Source: Rheinheimera sp. (GTDB taxonomy: Bacteria > Pseudomonadota > Gammaproteobacteria > Enterobacterales > Alteromonadaceae). Taken from it: 16,955 nt of DNA. The stretch lies in assembly GCF_020217005.1 (NCBI RefSeq), contig NZ_JAIWOI010000307.1, positions 1 through 16,955 of the forward strand, read 5' to 3'. The first letter of the stretch is position 1. Each line of letters starts with the position of its first letter. Under the pieces are notes generated by a model. That model had not been told where the DNA came from. It saw only the letters and a program-made list of their open reading frames with translations, and made no database searches. This document shows, one piece after another, positions 6,280 through 13,574 of the stretch. The translations under genes and the position numbers were made by a program.

Positions 6280-6744
6280 ATGAATGTTGAGTATGTAAAT
6301 CCGTTTCTCTCTTCGTTAGTCAATGTGTTAGGCACCATGGCCAATACCAAAATTGTGCCTGGTCAACCCAGATTAAAGAAAGACGAACAGGCGCGCGGTG
6401 AAGTATCAGGTTTGATTGGTATGATAGGCCCTACTACCAAAGGGTCGTTCTCAGTCACCTTTGAAGAATCTTTAGCGCTGGAAATTATGTCCAGAATGTT
6501 GGGTGAACGACCTGACAGTATTAACGAAGAAGTCACAGACATGGTGGGTGAAATCACCAATATGGTGACTGGCGGTGCTAAACGTATTCTGGGTGAGAAA
6601 GGCCACGAATTCAGTATGGCAACACCTGTTGTCGTATCAGGCAAAGGCCACACTATTACCCACAAGACGACTGGCGCGAAAATTCTGATGCCCTTTGATT
6701 CAGATTTCGGCAAAGTTTTTATTGAAGTCAGCTTCGACGAATAA
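6280..6744 (+). CDS. cheX: CheX-family CheY-P phosphatase
   Basis: A 154-residue CheX-like protein. CheX dephosphorylates the chemotaxis response regulator CheY-P to reset the flagellar signal. The active-site signature ExxN is in GEITNMVTGGAK (E91, N94), followed by the typical GG(A)K segment. The N-terminal helix (MNVEYVNPFLSSLVNVLGTM) and the central strand VSGLIGMIGPTTKGSFSVTF match the family fold, and the length is normal. It stands alone, convergent with alr, and the shared palindrome at 6746-6806 starts right behind the stop. No che genes are nearby. Such stand-alone CheX proteins are common in polar-flagellated gammaproteobacteria. The ribosome site is weak (ACAGG about 12 bases upstream). 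Confidence 0.88.
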   Translation: MNVEYVNPFLSSLVNVLGTMANTKIVPGQPRLKKDEQARGEVSGLIGMIGPTTKGSFSVTFEESLALEIMSRMLGERPDSINEEVTDMVGEITNMVTGGAKRILGEKGHEFSMATPVVVSGKGHTITHKTTGAKILMPFDSDFGKVFIEVSFDE

Positions 6745-6745
6745 G

Positions 6746-6806
6746 ATAAAAATGGGGTCAGATCACATTGTTAACAGTTAACAATGTGATCTGACCCCAT
6801 TTTTAT
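6746..6806. repeat. Palindromic repeat copy 2, between convergent cheX and alr
   Basis: Two perfect 30-base arms (6746-6775 and 6777-6806) are separated by one base. The outer part is the shared arm AAAATGGGGTCAGATCACAT; the centre TGTTAACAGTTAACA is private to this copy. It begins two bases after the cheX stop and its right arm contains the alr stop codon (6803-6805), so it sits exactly where a bidirectional terminator is needed. Confidence 0.9.
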
Positions 6807-7879
6807 TTCAGATAACGGAATTCAACTCTGCTGGTGATATTACACAGCAGCTCGTAAGGAATGGTCTGCACCCGCTCTGCGATTTCTTCGACAGGTAAAT
6901 CAGCGCCCCATAACAATACTTCATCACCAATCTGTACATCGGCATGGCCGATATCGACACTGGTCATATCCATTGAAACACGGCCTACTATTGGATAGCG
7001 CTGACCTTTAATCAGTACAGGACAGCCATTGCTGGCCGCTCGTGGATAACCATCGCCATAACCTACGGCCACTACAGCTAAGCGGGTGTCAGCTGGCGCA
7101 GTCCAGGTGCCACCATAGCCCACTTTATCGCCCTGCTTCACCTCACGCACTGCAATAACGCTGCTGCTAAAGCTCATCACGGCTTTTAATTGATGCTGTT
7201 CTGCCCTGCCCTGCTCCATAGGCGAAACACCGTACAAAGCCAAACCAGGACGGATCCATTGACCATGGCTTTGTGGCCAGGCCAGAGTGCCAGCAGAATT
7301 GGCCAGGCAATGTTCACCCGCCAAACCTTCGACCGTTTTCATAAAGAGATCAATTTGCTGTTGGGTACTATCCACATCCGGTTCGTCGGCGCTGGCAAAG
7401 TGCGTCATCAGGCGCATCGGCTGTATCACATTAGGGCATTGACTAAGCTTTTGATAAGCATCCAGAAACTCTTCTGGCAATAAACCTAAACGGTGCATAC
7501 CGCTGTCCATTTTCAACCAGACATGCACAGGCGAATCCAGTTCAGCAGCCACTAAAGCTTCAACCTGACTTGGATGGTGCACTACGACCTGTAAGTTACT
7601 GGCAACCACTTGTGGCAGCTCGTCGGCATGGAAAAAACCTTCCAGCAGTACTATAGGTTTGACTATACCGCCAGCGCGCAGCATCAAAGCTTCATCAATA
7701 CGGGCCACACCAAAAGCACTGGCATCTTTCAGTTGTTCAGCTACTTTCAGTAACCCATGGCCATAAGCGTTGGCTTTCAGCACTGCCAACACTTTACTAT
7801 CAGGAGCTGCAGCACGCAGCTGCTGTAAATTATGCAATAAGGCTGCTAAATCAATACGGGCCTGCGGACGGCGACTCAT
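6803..7879 (-). CDS. alr: Alanine racemase
   Basis: Alr is a pyridoxal-phosphate enzyme converting L- to D-alanine for peptidoglycan. In 358 residues it has the PLP motif AVLKANAYGHG with K35 (Schiff base) and Y39, the second catalytic base Y255 in KVGYGGTW, the phosphate-binding region (NSAGTLAWP, RPGLALYG) and the C-terminal beta domain with GRVSMDMTSVDIG and LLCNITSRV. Its ATG shares one base with the dnaB stop (TAATG), so translation is coupled to dnaB. The dnaB-alr pair is a conserved arrangement. The stop codon lies inside the palindrome shared with cheX. Confidence 0.97.
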   Translation of the reverse strand: MSRRPQARIDLAALLHNLQQLRAAAPDSKVLAVLKANAYGHGLLKVAEQLKDASAFGVARIDEALMLRAGGIVKPIVLLEGFFHADELPQVVASNLQVVVHHPSQVEALVAAELDSPVHVWLKMDSGMHRLGLLPEEFLDAYQKLSQCPNVIQPMRLMTHFASADEPDVDSTQQQIDLFMKTVEGLAGEHCLANSAGTLAWPQSHGQWIRPGLALYGVSPMEQGRAEQHQLKAVMSFSSSVIAVREVKQGDKVGYGGTWTAPADTRLAVVAVGYGDGYPRAASNGCPVLIKGQRYPIVGRVSMDMTSVDIGHADVQIGDEVLLWGADLPVEEIAERVQTIPYELLCNITSRVEFRYLK

Positions 7880-9270
7880 TAATACTCGTCCTCAAAACGG
7901 GCTGTGCCTGCATAATTGTCAAAACGTGAATAACGACCATGGAAAGTCAGGCGAATACGACCTATAGGACCGTTACGTTGTTTACCTATGATGACTTCGG
8001 CAGTACCTTTATCCGGGCTGTCATCGTGATAGACCTCGTCACGGTAGATAAACATAATTAAGTCGGCGTCCTGCTCAATAGAACCGGATTCACGTAAGTC
8101 GGAGTTAACTGGCCGCTTGTCAGCACGTTGTTCCAAACTACGGTTTAGCTGTGATAAAGCCACCACAGGCACTTTTAACTCTTTGGCTAAAGCTTTGAGT
8201 GAACGCGAAATTTCGGCAATTTCTAAAGTCCGGTTTTCCGATAAACCCGGTACTGTCATCAGCTGCAGGTAGTCGACCATGATCATACTCAGACCACCGT
8301 GTTCACGGGCGACCCGACGGGCACGGGAACGCACTTCCGTAGGTGTTAAGCCCGAGGCGTCATCGATATACATTTTGCCTTTGCTGTTCAGCAATTCGAT
8401 GGCCGAAGATAAACGCGCCCAATCTTCGTCATCCAGCTGACCTGTCCGCACTTTGGTTTGGTCAATACGGCCTAAAGACGCCAGCATCCTCATCATAATT
8501 TGTTCGGACGGCATCTCTAAGCTGAAAATAAGCACAGGTTTGTCGCTGGTGATAGCTGCGTGTTCACATAGGTTCATCGCAAAAGTGGTTTTGCCCATAG
8601 AAGGTCGGGCCGCAACTATGATCAGATCGGACGGCTGCATGCCGTTGGTCATTTTATCCAGATCCATATAACCGGTGGAGACCCCTGTCAAACCACCTGA
8701 ACTAGGGTTGCGGAACAGCTCGTCAATTTTATCTATGGTTTTCGACAAAATGCTGTTGATAGGTTCGGGGCCTTCATTCGAGTTAGCGCGCTGCTCAGCA
8801 ATTTTAAAGACTTTAGTTTCAGCAAAATCTAATAGCTCAGCGCTGTTGCGGCCTTGCGGGTCGTAACCTGCATCGGCAATGTCGTGTGCTACAGCTATCA
8901 TATCCCGCACCACAGCGCGTTCACGCACTATCTCGGCATAGGCGAGTATATTGGCGGCACTTGGGGTGTTTTTTGCAATCTCGCCTAAATAGGCAAAACC
9001 ACCTACGTCGGCCAGTTGCTGATTACGCTCTAAATCTTCGGATACCGTAATTAAGTCGATCGGCTGGTTAGCTTCAGCCACCCGTGACATAGCGGAGAAA
9101 ATAAAGCGATGTGAACGTAAATAAAAATCCTGCTCAACCACTTTTTCTGAGACTTTGTCCCAGGCATCATTATCCAGCATCAAGCCACCCAGTACGGATT
9201 GCTCGGCTTCGATGGAATGTGGCGGCATTTTTACCGCAGCGACTTGTTTGTCTCTTTGCTTATTATCCAT
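7879..9270 (-). CDS. dnaB: Replicative DNA helicase
   Basis: DnaB is the hexameric ATP-dependent 5'-3' helicase at the replication fork. From the ATG at 9270 it has 463 residues. An N-terminal DnaG-interacting domain (PPHSIEAEQSVLGGLMLDN, residues 16-34) is followed by the linker helix and the RecA-type motor with Walker A ARPSMGKT (221-228), Walker B (MIMVDYLQLM), the SQLNRSLEQR region and the arginine-finger area (DLIMFIYRDEVY, KQRNGPIG). An in-frame start at 9318 would add 16 residues unlike the family. No intein is present. It is followed directly by alr. A MITE-like element lies upstream, between it and rplI. Confidence 0.97.
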   Translation of the reverse strand: MDNKQRDKQVAAVKMPPHSIEAEQSVLGGLMLDNDAWDKVSEKVVEQDFYLRSHRFIFSAMSRVAEANQPIDLITVSEDLERNQQLADVGGFAYLGEIAKNTPSAANILAYAEIVRERAVVRDMIAVAHDIADAGYDPQGRNSAELLDFAETKVFKIAEQRANSNEGPEPINSILSKTIDKIDELFRNPSSGGLTGVSTGYMDLDKMTNGMQPSDLIIVAARPSMGKTTFAMNLCEHAAITSDKPVLIFSLEMPSEQIMMRMLASLGRIDQTKVRTGQLDDEDWARLSSAIELLNSKGKMYIDDASGLTPTEVRSRARRVAREHGGLSMIMVDYLQLMTVPGLSENRTLEIAEISRSLKALAKELKVPVVALSQLNRSLEQRADKRPVNSDLRESGSIEQDADLIMFIYRDEVYHDDSPDKGTAEVIIGKQRNGPIGRIRLTFHGRYSRFDNYAGTARFEDEY

Positions 9271-9361
9271 AACACCAGAAGTTCTAGAAATTGCGACAGG
9301 CTTGTATACCCACGGCATAGCAGCTCTGCATGGGAGCGATAGCCTACCATTAAAGCATGTA

Positions 9362-9560
9362 AATACCCAAGTAACTTCAAGATGCAGAATTCAGCGGGCT
9401 GATAAAAGCGCTTTTAGACCCGCCCTTATAGGAATCGCTGGGCGATTGCACTGCGGTGTTAGCCTGTCTCACAAGGTAGTCGACATTGCTTCGCCAAGCT
9501 GCCTTGCATTGCAAGCGCCCAACGGCTCTGAAACTCGCATCTTGAGGTCACCTGGGTATA
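9362..9560. mobile_element. MITE-like element with 23-24-bp terminal inverted repeats
   Basis: The left end ATACCCAAGTAACTTCAAG (from 9363, continuing ATGC to 9385) and the right end (GCATCTTGAGGTCACCTGGG from 9537, ending TAT at 9559) are inverted repeats with about 20 of 23 matches. The 150-bp interior has no gene but several hairpins, for example AATCGC-TGG-GCGATT and CTTGC-ATT-GCAAG. The ends are flanked by TA-rich bases. It resembles non-autonomous elements I have seen in related marine gammaproteobacteria. It lies between rplI and dnaB, so it may shape their transcript ends or dnaB transcription. Confidence 0.7.
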
Positions 9561-9625
9561 ACAGTTTGGAAAAATCAGTAAAGCGGAATTTTTTTAACTT
9601 ATAACGGAAGGGACTGCGGAAGGAA

Positions 9626-9651
9626 TTGGGCACACAAAACTGTGTGCCCAA
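9626..9651 (-). terminator. Hairpin terminator behind rplI
   Basis: Perfect 11-base arms (TTGGGCACACA at 9626-9636 and TGTGTGCCCAA at 9641-9651) enclose an AAAC loop, 9 bases after the rplI stop. The following U-run on the minus strand is poor, so termination may be partial, or the stem may protect the mRNA end. Confidence 0.6.
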
Positions 9652-9659
9652 AAGGCCTA

Positions 9660-10112
9660 TTAAGCCTCAGCAACCACTACTACTTTGATAGTAGCTGTTA
9701 CTTCTGCGTGTAACTGCAGTGCGATGTTGAATTCGCCAGTTTCACGGATAGTACCGTTAGGTAACTTCACTTCTGCTTTCGTTACTGCAACACCTGCAGC
9801 AGTGATAGCATCAGCGATATCGCGTGTACCAACTGAACCGAACAACTTGCCTTCGTCACCAGCTTTAGAAGCTAAAGTCACTTCAGCCAGAGCAGCGATT
9901 TTCTCAGCACGAGCTTGAGAAGCTGCTAAAGTTTCAGCCAGTTTGGCTTCTAACTCAGCACGACGCTGTTCAAATTTTTCGATGTTAGCTTTGGTCGCTG
10001 GAACTGCTTTTCCTTGTGGGAATAAGAAGTTACGAGCATAACCAGATTTAACAGTTACGTTGTCGCCTAAACCACCCAGGTTAGCGACTTTGTCCAACAG
10101 AATAATTTCCAT
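9660..10112 (-). CDS. rplI: 50S ribosomal protein L9
   Basis: L9 binds 23S rRNA near the L1 stalk of the large subunit. The 150-residue protein has the N-terminal RNA-binding domain ([22 protein letters not shown], then [14 protein letters not shown]), a long connecting helix ([20 protein letters not shown]) and the C-terminal domain with [16 protein letters not shown]. It is the last gene of the rpsF-priB-rpsR-rplI operon. The length is standard. Confidence 0.98.
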   Translation of the reverse strand: MEIILLDKVANLGGLGDNVTVKSGYARNFLFPQGKAVPATKANIEKFEQRRAELEAKLAETLAASQARAEKIAALAEVTLASKAGDEGKLFGSVGTRDIADAITAAGVAVTKAEVKLPNGTIRETGEFNIALQLHAEVTATIKVVVVAEA

Positions 10113-10151
10113 TGTAATACCCTCTCTGTATACGGTTTAACCAGTCGCTGC

Positions 10152-10379
10152 TTAGCTGTGTGAATCGCTGTATGGTAACAAGGCCAGGTAGCGGGCGCGT
10201 TTGATAGCGCGAGCTAATTGACGTTGATACTTAGCGCTGGTACCAGTGATACGGCTTGGGACAATTTTGCCACTTTCAGTGACATAATTTTTTAACGTAG
10301 CTGTATCTTTGTAATCGATCTCAATCACGCCTTCTGCAGAGAAACGGCAGAATTTACGGCGACGGAAATAACGAGCCAT
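10152..10379 (-). CDS. rpsR: 30S ribosomal protein S18
   Basis: S18 pairs with S6 on the platform of the small subunit. The 75 residues start [13 protein letters not shown] and contain the family core [20 protein letters not shown] and [30 protein letters not shown]. Length and sequence are typical of gammaproteobacteria. It lies 10 bp after priB, in the same transcript as rpsF. Confidence 0.98.
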   Translation of the reverse strand: MARYFRRRKFCRFSAEGVIEIDYKDTATLKNYVTESGKIVPSRITGTSAKYQRQLARAIKRARYLALLPYSDSHS

Positions 10380-10389
10380 GAAATTTCTC

Positions 10390-10695
10390 CTAACTTAATA
10401 TTTCAATCTGTTGGGCATGCAACACCAGTTTAGACTGACCGCTGCGGCTCTGATGACGGTTTAAAAAACCTGACACCCGAACTTTGTTTCCCAGTTTCAA
10501 ATTGTGAGTTTGTTGCGCTAACCCGGCTCCGGCACAGACTACTTGTAGTCTGACATAAGCCTGACGGTTAAAACCGGCTTCCTGCTGCACCGATTGGTGC
10601 TCAATCACTAAATAACTGTGAGGAATACCGGCCGGACTTTCGCTGTGGTCGACTTGACGGCAGATAGTGCCAGTCACGACCAGGCTATTGTCCAT
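10390..10695 (-). CDS. priB: Primosomal replication protein N
   Basis: PriB is a small OB-fold protein that joins PriA and DnaT in restarting stalled replication forks. The 101 residues align with E. coli Pri[69 protein letters not shown] place the start at the ATG at 10695 because family members begin there; the TTG two codons upstream has no separate support. It starts 7 bases after the rpsF stop, so coupling is likely. Its place between rpsF and rpsR is the normal one. Confidence 0.95.
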   Translation of the reverse strand: MDNSLVVTGTICRQVDHSESPAGIPHSYLVIEHQSVQQEAGFNRQAYVRLQVVCAGAGLAQQTHNLKLGNKVRVSGFLNRHQSRSGQSKLVLHAQQIEILS

Positions 10696-10702
10696 CTGCA
10701 AA

Positions 10703-11080
10703 TTACTCGTCGTTTGCTACCAGCTCATCTGAATCACGAGGAGCACGGTCACGACGTTCTTCACGTACCTTGGCCATTGGTGATGGCTCAGTCACGGCAG
10801 TGTTAGTGCGCATGATCAGGTTACGCAATACAGCGTCGTTGAAGCGGAAGTTAGTTTCCAGCTCGTCAATTACTGCCTGTGGCGCTTCTACGTTCATCAG
10901 AACATAGTGAGCTTTGTGCAGCTTTTCGATTGGATAAGCTAATTGACGACGGCCCCAGTCTTCTAAGCGGTGAATTGAACCACCAGCTTCTTTGATCGCG
11001 CCAGTGTAACGCTCGATCATTCCTGGAACTTGTTCACTTTGATCTGGGTGAACCATAAACACGATTTCGTAATGACGCAT
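10703..11080 (-). CDS. rpsF: 30S ribosomal protein S6
   Basis: S6 forms a heterodimer with S18 on the small subunit platform. The 125-residue protein starts [21 protein letters not shown], contains the [20 protein letters not shown] core and the [16 protein letters not shown] strand, and has an acidic C-terminal tail ending [10 protein letters not shown], the region where RimK-type glutamylation occurs in some species. GGAG is 7 bases before the ATG at 11080. It is the first gene of the operon. Confidence 0.98.
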   Translation of the reverse strand: MRHYEIVFMVHPDQSEQVPGMIERYTGAIKEAGGSIHRLEDWGRRQLAYPIEKLHKAHYVLMNVEAPQAVIDELETNFRFNDAVLRNLIMRTNTAVTEPSPMAKVREERRDRAPRDSDELVANDE

Positions 11081-11115
11081 TGTAGCTCCTTACGGTTAGT
11101 TAGCCTCGGGTGAGC

Positions 11116-11159
11116 TCGACCAGACTCGCATAGAGGCAAGGAACGTTCTGGATGGTCGA
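11116..11159 (-). promoter_or_regulatory. Structured leader of the rpsF operon
   Basis: On the minus strand TCGACCATCCAGA and TCTGGTCGA pair, with four unpaired bases on one side, closing a loop of about 22 bases. It lies between promoter and rpsF. Many bacteria have an S6:S18-binding leader RNA at this point, which represses the operon. I cannot confirm the conserved binding motif here, so autoregulation is an inference from position and stem. Confidence 0.4.
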
Positions 11160-11168
11160 AGGGGCGGT

Positions 11169-11197
11169 ATTCTAGGGGTTTCTTGCTGTTAAAACAA
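11169..11197 (-). promoter_or_regulatory. Sigma-70 promoter of rpsF-priB-rpsR-rplI
   Basis: The minus strand has -35 TTGTTT (11197-11192), a 17-base spacer and -10 TAGAAT (11174-11169). The stretch after the -10 is GC-rich (ACCGCCCC), as in stringently controlled ribosomal promoters. The predicted start near 11162 places the leader stem at the 5' end of the mRNA. Confidence 0.65.
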
Positions 11198-11312
11198 GCA
11201 GCAGCACAGATTTTTATCAGGCTATGGCCTCAATTTTCCGGGGATATTGCTATTTTTCACAAAAGCCCCCATAACATTTTCAACTGAGCAAGAAATACAC
11301 AGGAATAAAGCC

Positions 11313-12677
11313 ATGAGTTTCAGAACAGAACGCGACAGTATGGGTGAAGTGCAATTGCCGGCAGATGCCTTATATCAGGCGCAAACTCAACGTGCTTTGG
11401 ATAACTTTCAAATCAGCACTTTGACTATGCCGCCGTCTTTTATCAAAGCTGTACTGCGGGTCAAACAAGCCGCTGCTGCCGCTAACCTTGAGTTGAAGTT
11501 ACTGCAACCAGAGATTGCTGCAGCTATTCATAAAGCGACAGAACAGCAACTGCTTGAACTGGATATGGCGCACTACCCTATAGACCTGTTTCAGACCGGC
11601 TCAGGCACCAGCACCAATATGAATGTGAATGAAGTGCTGGCTACCTTAGCAAGCACAAGCTCAGGCCAGACTATCAGTCCTAACGATCATATTAATCTCG
11701 GCCAAAGCAGTAATGATGTGATCCCAACAGCTATTCATTTAAGCGCGGCGCTCGCTAATCATCAATTGATTGGGACACTTACTCAGCTCGAAGCCATCAT
11801 AGTGACTAAAGCAAAGGAGATTGGTTTTATCGTCAAAACAGGGCGCACACATTTGATGGATGCGATGCCTGTGACTTTTGCACAGGTGTTATCCGGCTGG
11901 CAGGCTCAAATCGCCCATGCACGTCAGCAACTGGAGTTCGCTCAGCAACAGGTATTGGCATTAGCTCAGGGCGGCACTGCGGTAGGAACAGGAGTGAACG
12001 CGCATCCGGAATTTGCTGCCTTGTTTTGTCAAAAGCTCAGTAGCCAAACAGGTTTAAAATTCAAACCCAGCTCTAACTTCTTTTTCAGTTTAGGCTCGCA
12101 AGACTCTATTGTAGCTTTATCAGGCGCGACCAAAGTGCTGGCTGTGGCTTTAATGAAAATAGCCAATGACTTACGCTGGATGAATTCAGGCCCGCTGGCA
12201 GGTTTAGGCGAAATTGCCCTGCCAGCTTTGCAACCAGGCTCCTCCATTATGCCGGGTAAAGTGAATCCGGTGATCCCTGAAGCTGTGGCCATGGTGGCGG
12301 CTCAGGTGATTGGCAACGATGCCACTGTTACTGTGGCTGGCCAGTCGGGTAACTTTGAGCTCAATGTGATGTTGCCCGTCATAGCCCATAACATCTTACA
12401 AAGCCTGGAGCTGTTAAGTTCGGCAAGTTCTGCTTTAGGCGAAAAAGCCATAGCGGGTTTTACAGTGCAAACAGACAAGATAAACGAAGCATTGTCGCGT
12501 AATCCTATTCTGGTCACAGCACTCAATCCATTGATTGGCTATCTAAAAGCGGCAGATATTGCCAAGCAGGCGTACAAAGAAAAGCGTCCTGTGATAGATG
12601 TGGCAGTGGAACAAACCAGTTACAGCAGAGCAGAGTTAGAAAAGTTATTAGATCCAGCCCTTTTAAGTCAGGGTTAA
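11313..12677 (+). CDS. fumC: Class II fumarate hydratase
   Basis: FumC reversibly hydrates fumarate to L-malate in the TCA cycle without an iron-sulfur cluster. The 454 residues carry QTGSGTSTNMNVNE (94-107), QSSNDVIPTAIH (131-142), TGRTHLMDAMP (176-186), GGTAVGTGVN and the fumarase/aspartase signature GSSIMPGKVNP (309-319) with catalytic S311. The start at 11313 has AGGA nine bases upstream and begins MSFRTERDSMGEV, the family N-terminus; an earlier in-frame start at 11247 is not supported. The loop before HPND is shorter than in E. coli FumC, and the text around PVIPEAVAMVAAQVIGND resembles the actinobacterial type more than the enterobacterial one. Fumarase is the best call; another superfamily activity is possible. 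Confidence 0.88.
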   Translation: MSFRTERDSMGEVQLPADALYQAQTQRALDNFQISTLTMPPSFIKAVLRVKQAAAAANLELKLLQPEIAAAIHKATEQQLLELDMAHYPIDLFQTGSGTSTNMNVNEVLATLASTSSGQTISPNDHINLGQSSNDVIPTAIHLSAALANHQLIGTLTQLEAIIVTKAKEIGFIVKTGRTHLMDAMPVTFAQVLSGWQAQIAHARQQLEFAQQQVLALAQGGTAVGTGVNAHPEFAALFCQKLSSQTGLKFKPSSNFFFSLGSQDSIVALSGATKVLAVALMKIANDLRWMNSGPLAGLGEIALPALQPGSSIMPGKVNPVIPEAVAMVAAQVIGNDATVTVAGQSGNFELNVMLPVIAHNILQSLELLSSASSALGEKAIAGFTVQTDKINEALSRNPILVTALNPLIGYLKAADIAKQAYKEKRPVIDVAVEQTSYSRAELEKLLDPALLSQG

Positions 12678-12681
12678 CACT

Positions 12682-12739
12682 TAAAATGGGGTCAGATCAC
12701 ATTAGTTATGCGTAACTTATGTGATCTGACCCCATTTTA
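12682..12739. repeat. Palindromic repeat copy 3, between convergent fumC and rlmB
   Basis: Arms of 27 bases (12682-12708 and 12713-12739) with one T-T mismatch (12703/12718) enclose TGCG. The outer arm is the same AAAATGGGGTCAGATCACAT as in the other two copies. It begins five bases after the fumC stop and ends at the base before the rlmB stop codon (12740-12742). As with copy 2, it fills the gap between convergent genes. Confidence 0.9.
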
Positions 12740-13474
12740 TTACTGTCGCTGACGCACAGCTTCAAATAAACAGATACCGGTCGCGACCGATACGTTTAAG
12801 CTGGAGACCGAGCCAAACATGGGGATCTTCATCAGCGAATCACAATGCTCTCGGGTCAGACGGCGTAAACCATCGCCTTCAGCGCCCATAGCGATCGCCA
12901 AAGGGCCATTGAGCTTGGTCTGATAAATGGTAGTTTCAGTTTCACCAGCCGCACCTACCACCCAAATACCTGCGTCTTTTAATTCACGGATAGTACGGGC
13001 TAAGTTAGTCACCGTAATAAAAGGCACTACTTCAGCAGCACCACAAGCCACTTTACGCACCACAGGAGTCACTTTGACTGAACGGTCTTTAGGAGCGACC
13101 ACTGCATGCACTCCAGCCGCATCAGCACTACGTAAAATAGCACCTAAGTTATGTGGGTCGGTAATGCCATCTAAAATCAGAATAAAAGGACTGGATTGCT
13201 CAGAGACAATGCGGGCTAAATCCTGTTCGGTGCCGGTTTGCTGAGCGCGGGCTCTGGCCACTACGCCCTGATGCTGCGCGCCATTGACCTTTTCATCCAA
13301 AGCTTTGCGGTTGCAGTACTGCACTGACACGCCAAAATCACGGGCGAATTTCAGCAAAGGCTGTAAACGCTGATCGTCTTTGTCTTTTAAGATAAAAAGT
13401 TCAAGAACATCTTCCGGCGCACGTTCAAATAACGCACTTACCGCATGAATACCAAATACAAAATCTGCGCTCAT
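12740..13474 (-). CDS. rlmB: 23S rRNA 2'-O-methyltransferase (G2251)
   Basis: RlmB is a SPOUT-class (TrmH family) enzyme that methylates the 2'-OH of G2251 in the 23S P-loop. The 244 residues show the N-terminal substrate-binding domain ([13 protein letters not shown]) and the knotted SAM-binding domain: [34 protein letters not shown] and [18 protein letters not shown]. The ATG at 13474 has GAGG just upstream and fits the family start; the frame upstream to 13510 runs into the rnr terminator-like stem. It follows rnr by about 100 bp, the conserved rnr-rlmB order. Confidence 0.96.
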   Translation of the reverse strand: MSADFVFGIHAVSALFERAPEDVLELFILKDKDDQRLQPLLKFARDFGVSVQYCNRKALDEKVNGAQHQGVVARARAQQTGTEQDLARIVSEQSSPFILILDGITDPHNLGAILRSADAAGVHAVVAPKDRSVKVTPVVRKVACGAAEVVPFITVTNLARTIRELKDAGIWVVGAAGETETTIYQTKLNGPLAIAMGAEGDGLRRLTREHCDSLMKIPMFGSVSSLNVSVATGICLFEAVRQRQ

Positions 13475-13494
13475 CGCAACCTCAATTGAAATAG

Positions 13495-13519
13495 CAAAGC
13501 CCGGTAACACCGGGCTTTG
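13495..13519 (-). terminator. GC-rich hairpin between rnr and rlmB
   Basis: Perfect 11-base arms (CAAAGCCCGGT at 13495-13505, ACCGGGCTTTG at 13509-13519) enclose AAC. It lies between the rnr stop and the rlmB start. Only a weak U-rich stretch follows on the minus strand, so it may be a partial terminator or processing stem setting the rnr/rlmB ratio. Confidence 0.6.
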
Positions 13520-13574
13520 GTTTAACTGTTGGCTAGTGTAACAAAAACACCAACTTCTTGCTGTTGTTACTTAG

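Noticed and set aside
9155..9604. A 149-codon + strand frame over the dnaB start and the MITE
   Set aside because: It crosses the antisense of dnaB and the inverted-repeat element, with no ribosome site or domain; the element explains the open frame.
13475..13510. N-terminal extension of rlmB
   Set aside because: The extension lies in the hairpin between rnr and rlmB; the ATG at 13474 has a ribosome site and the conserved start.
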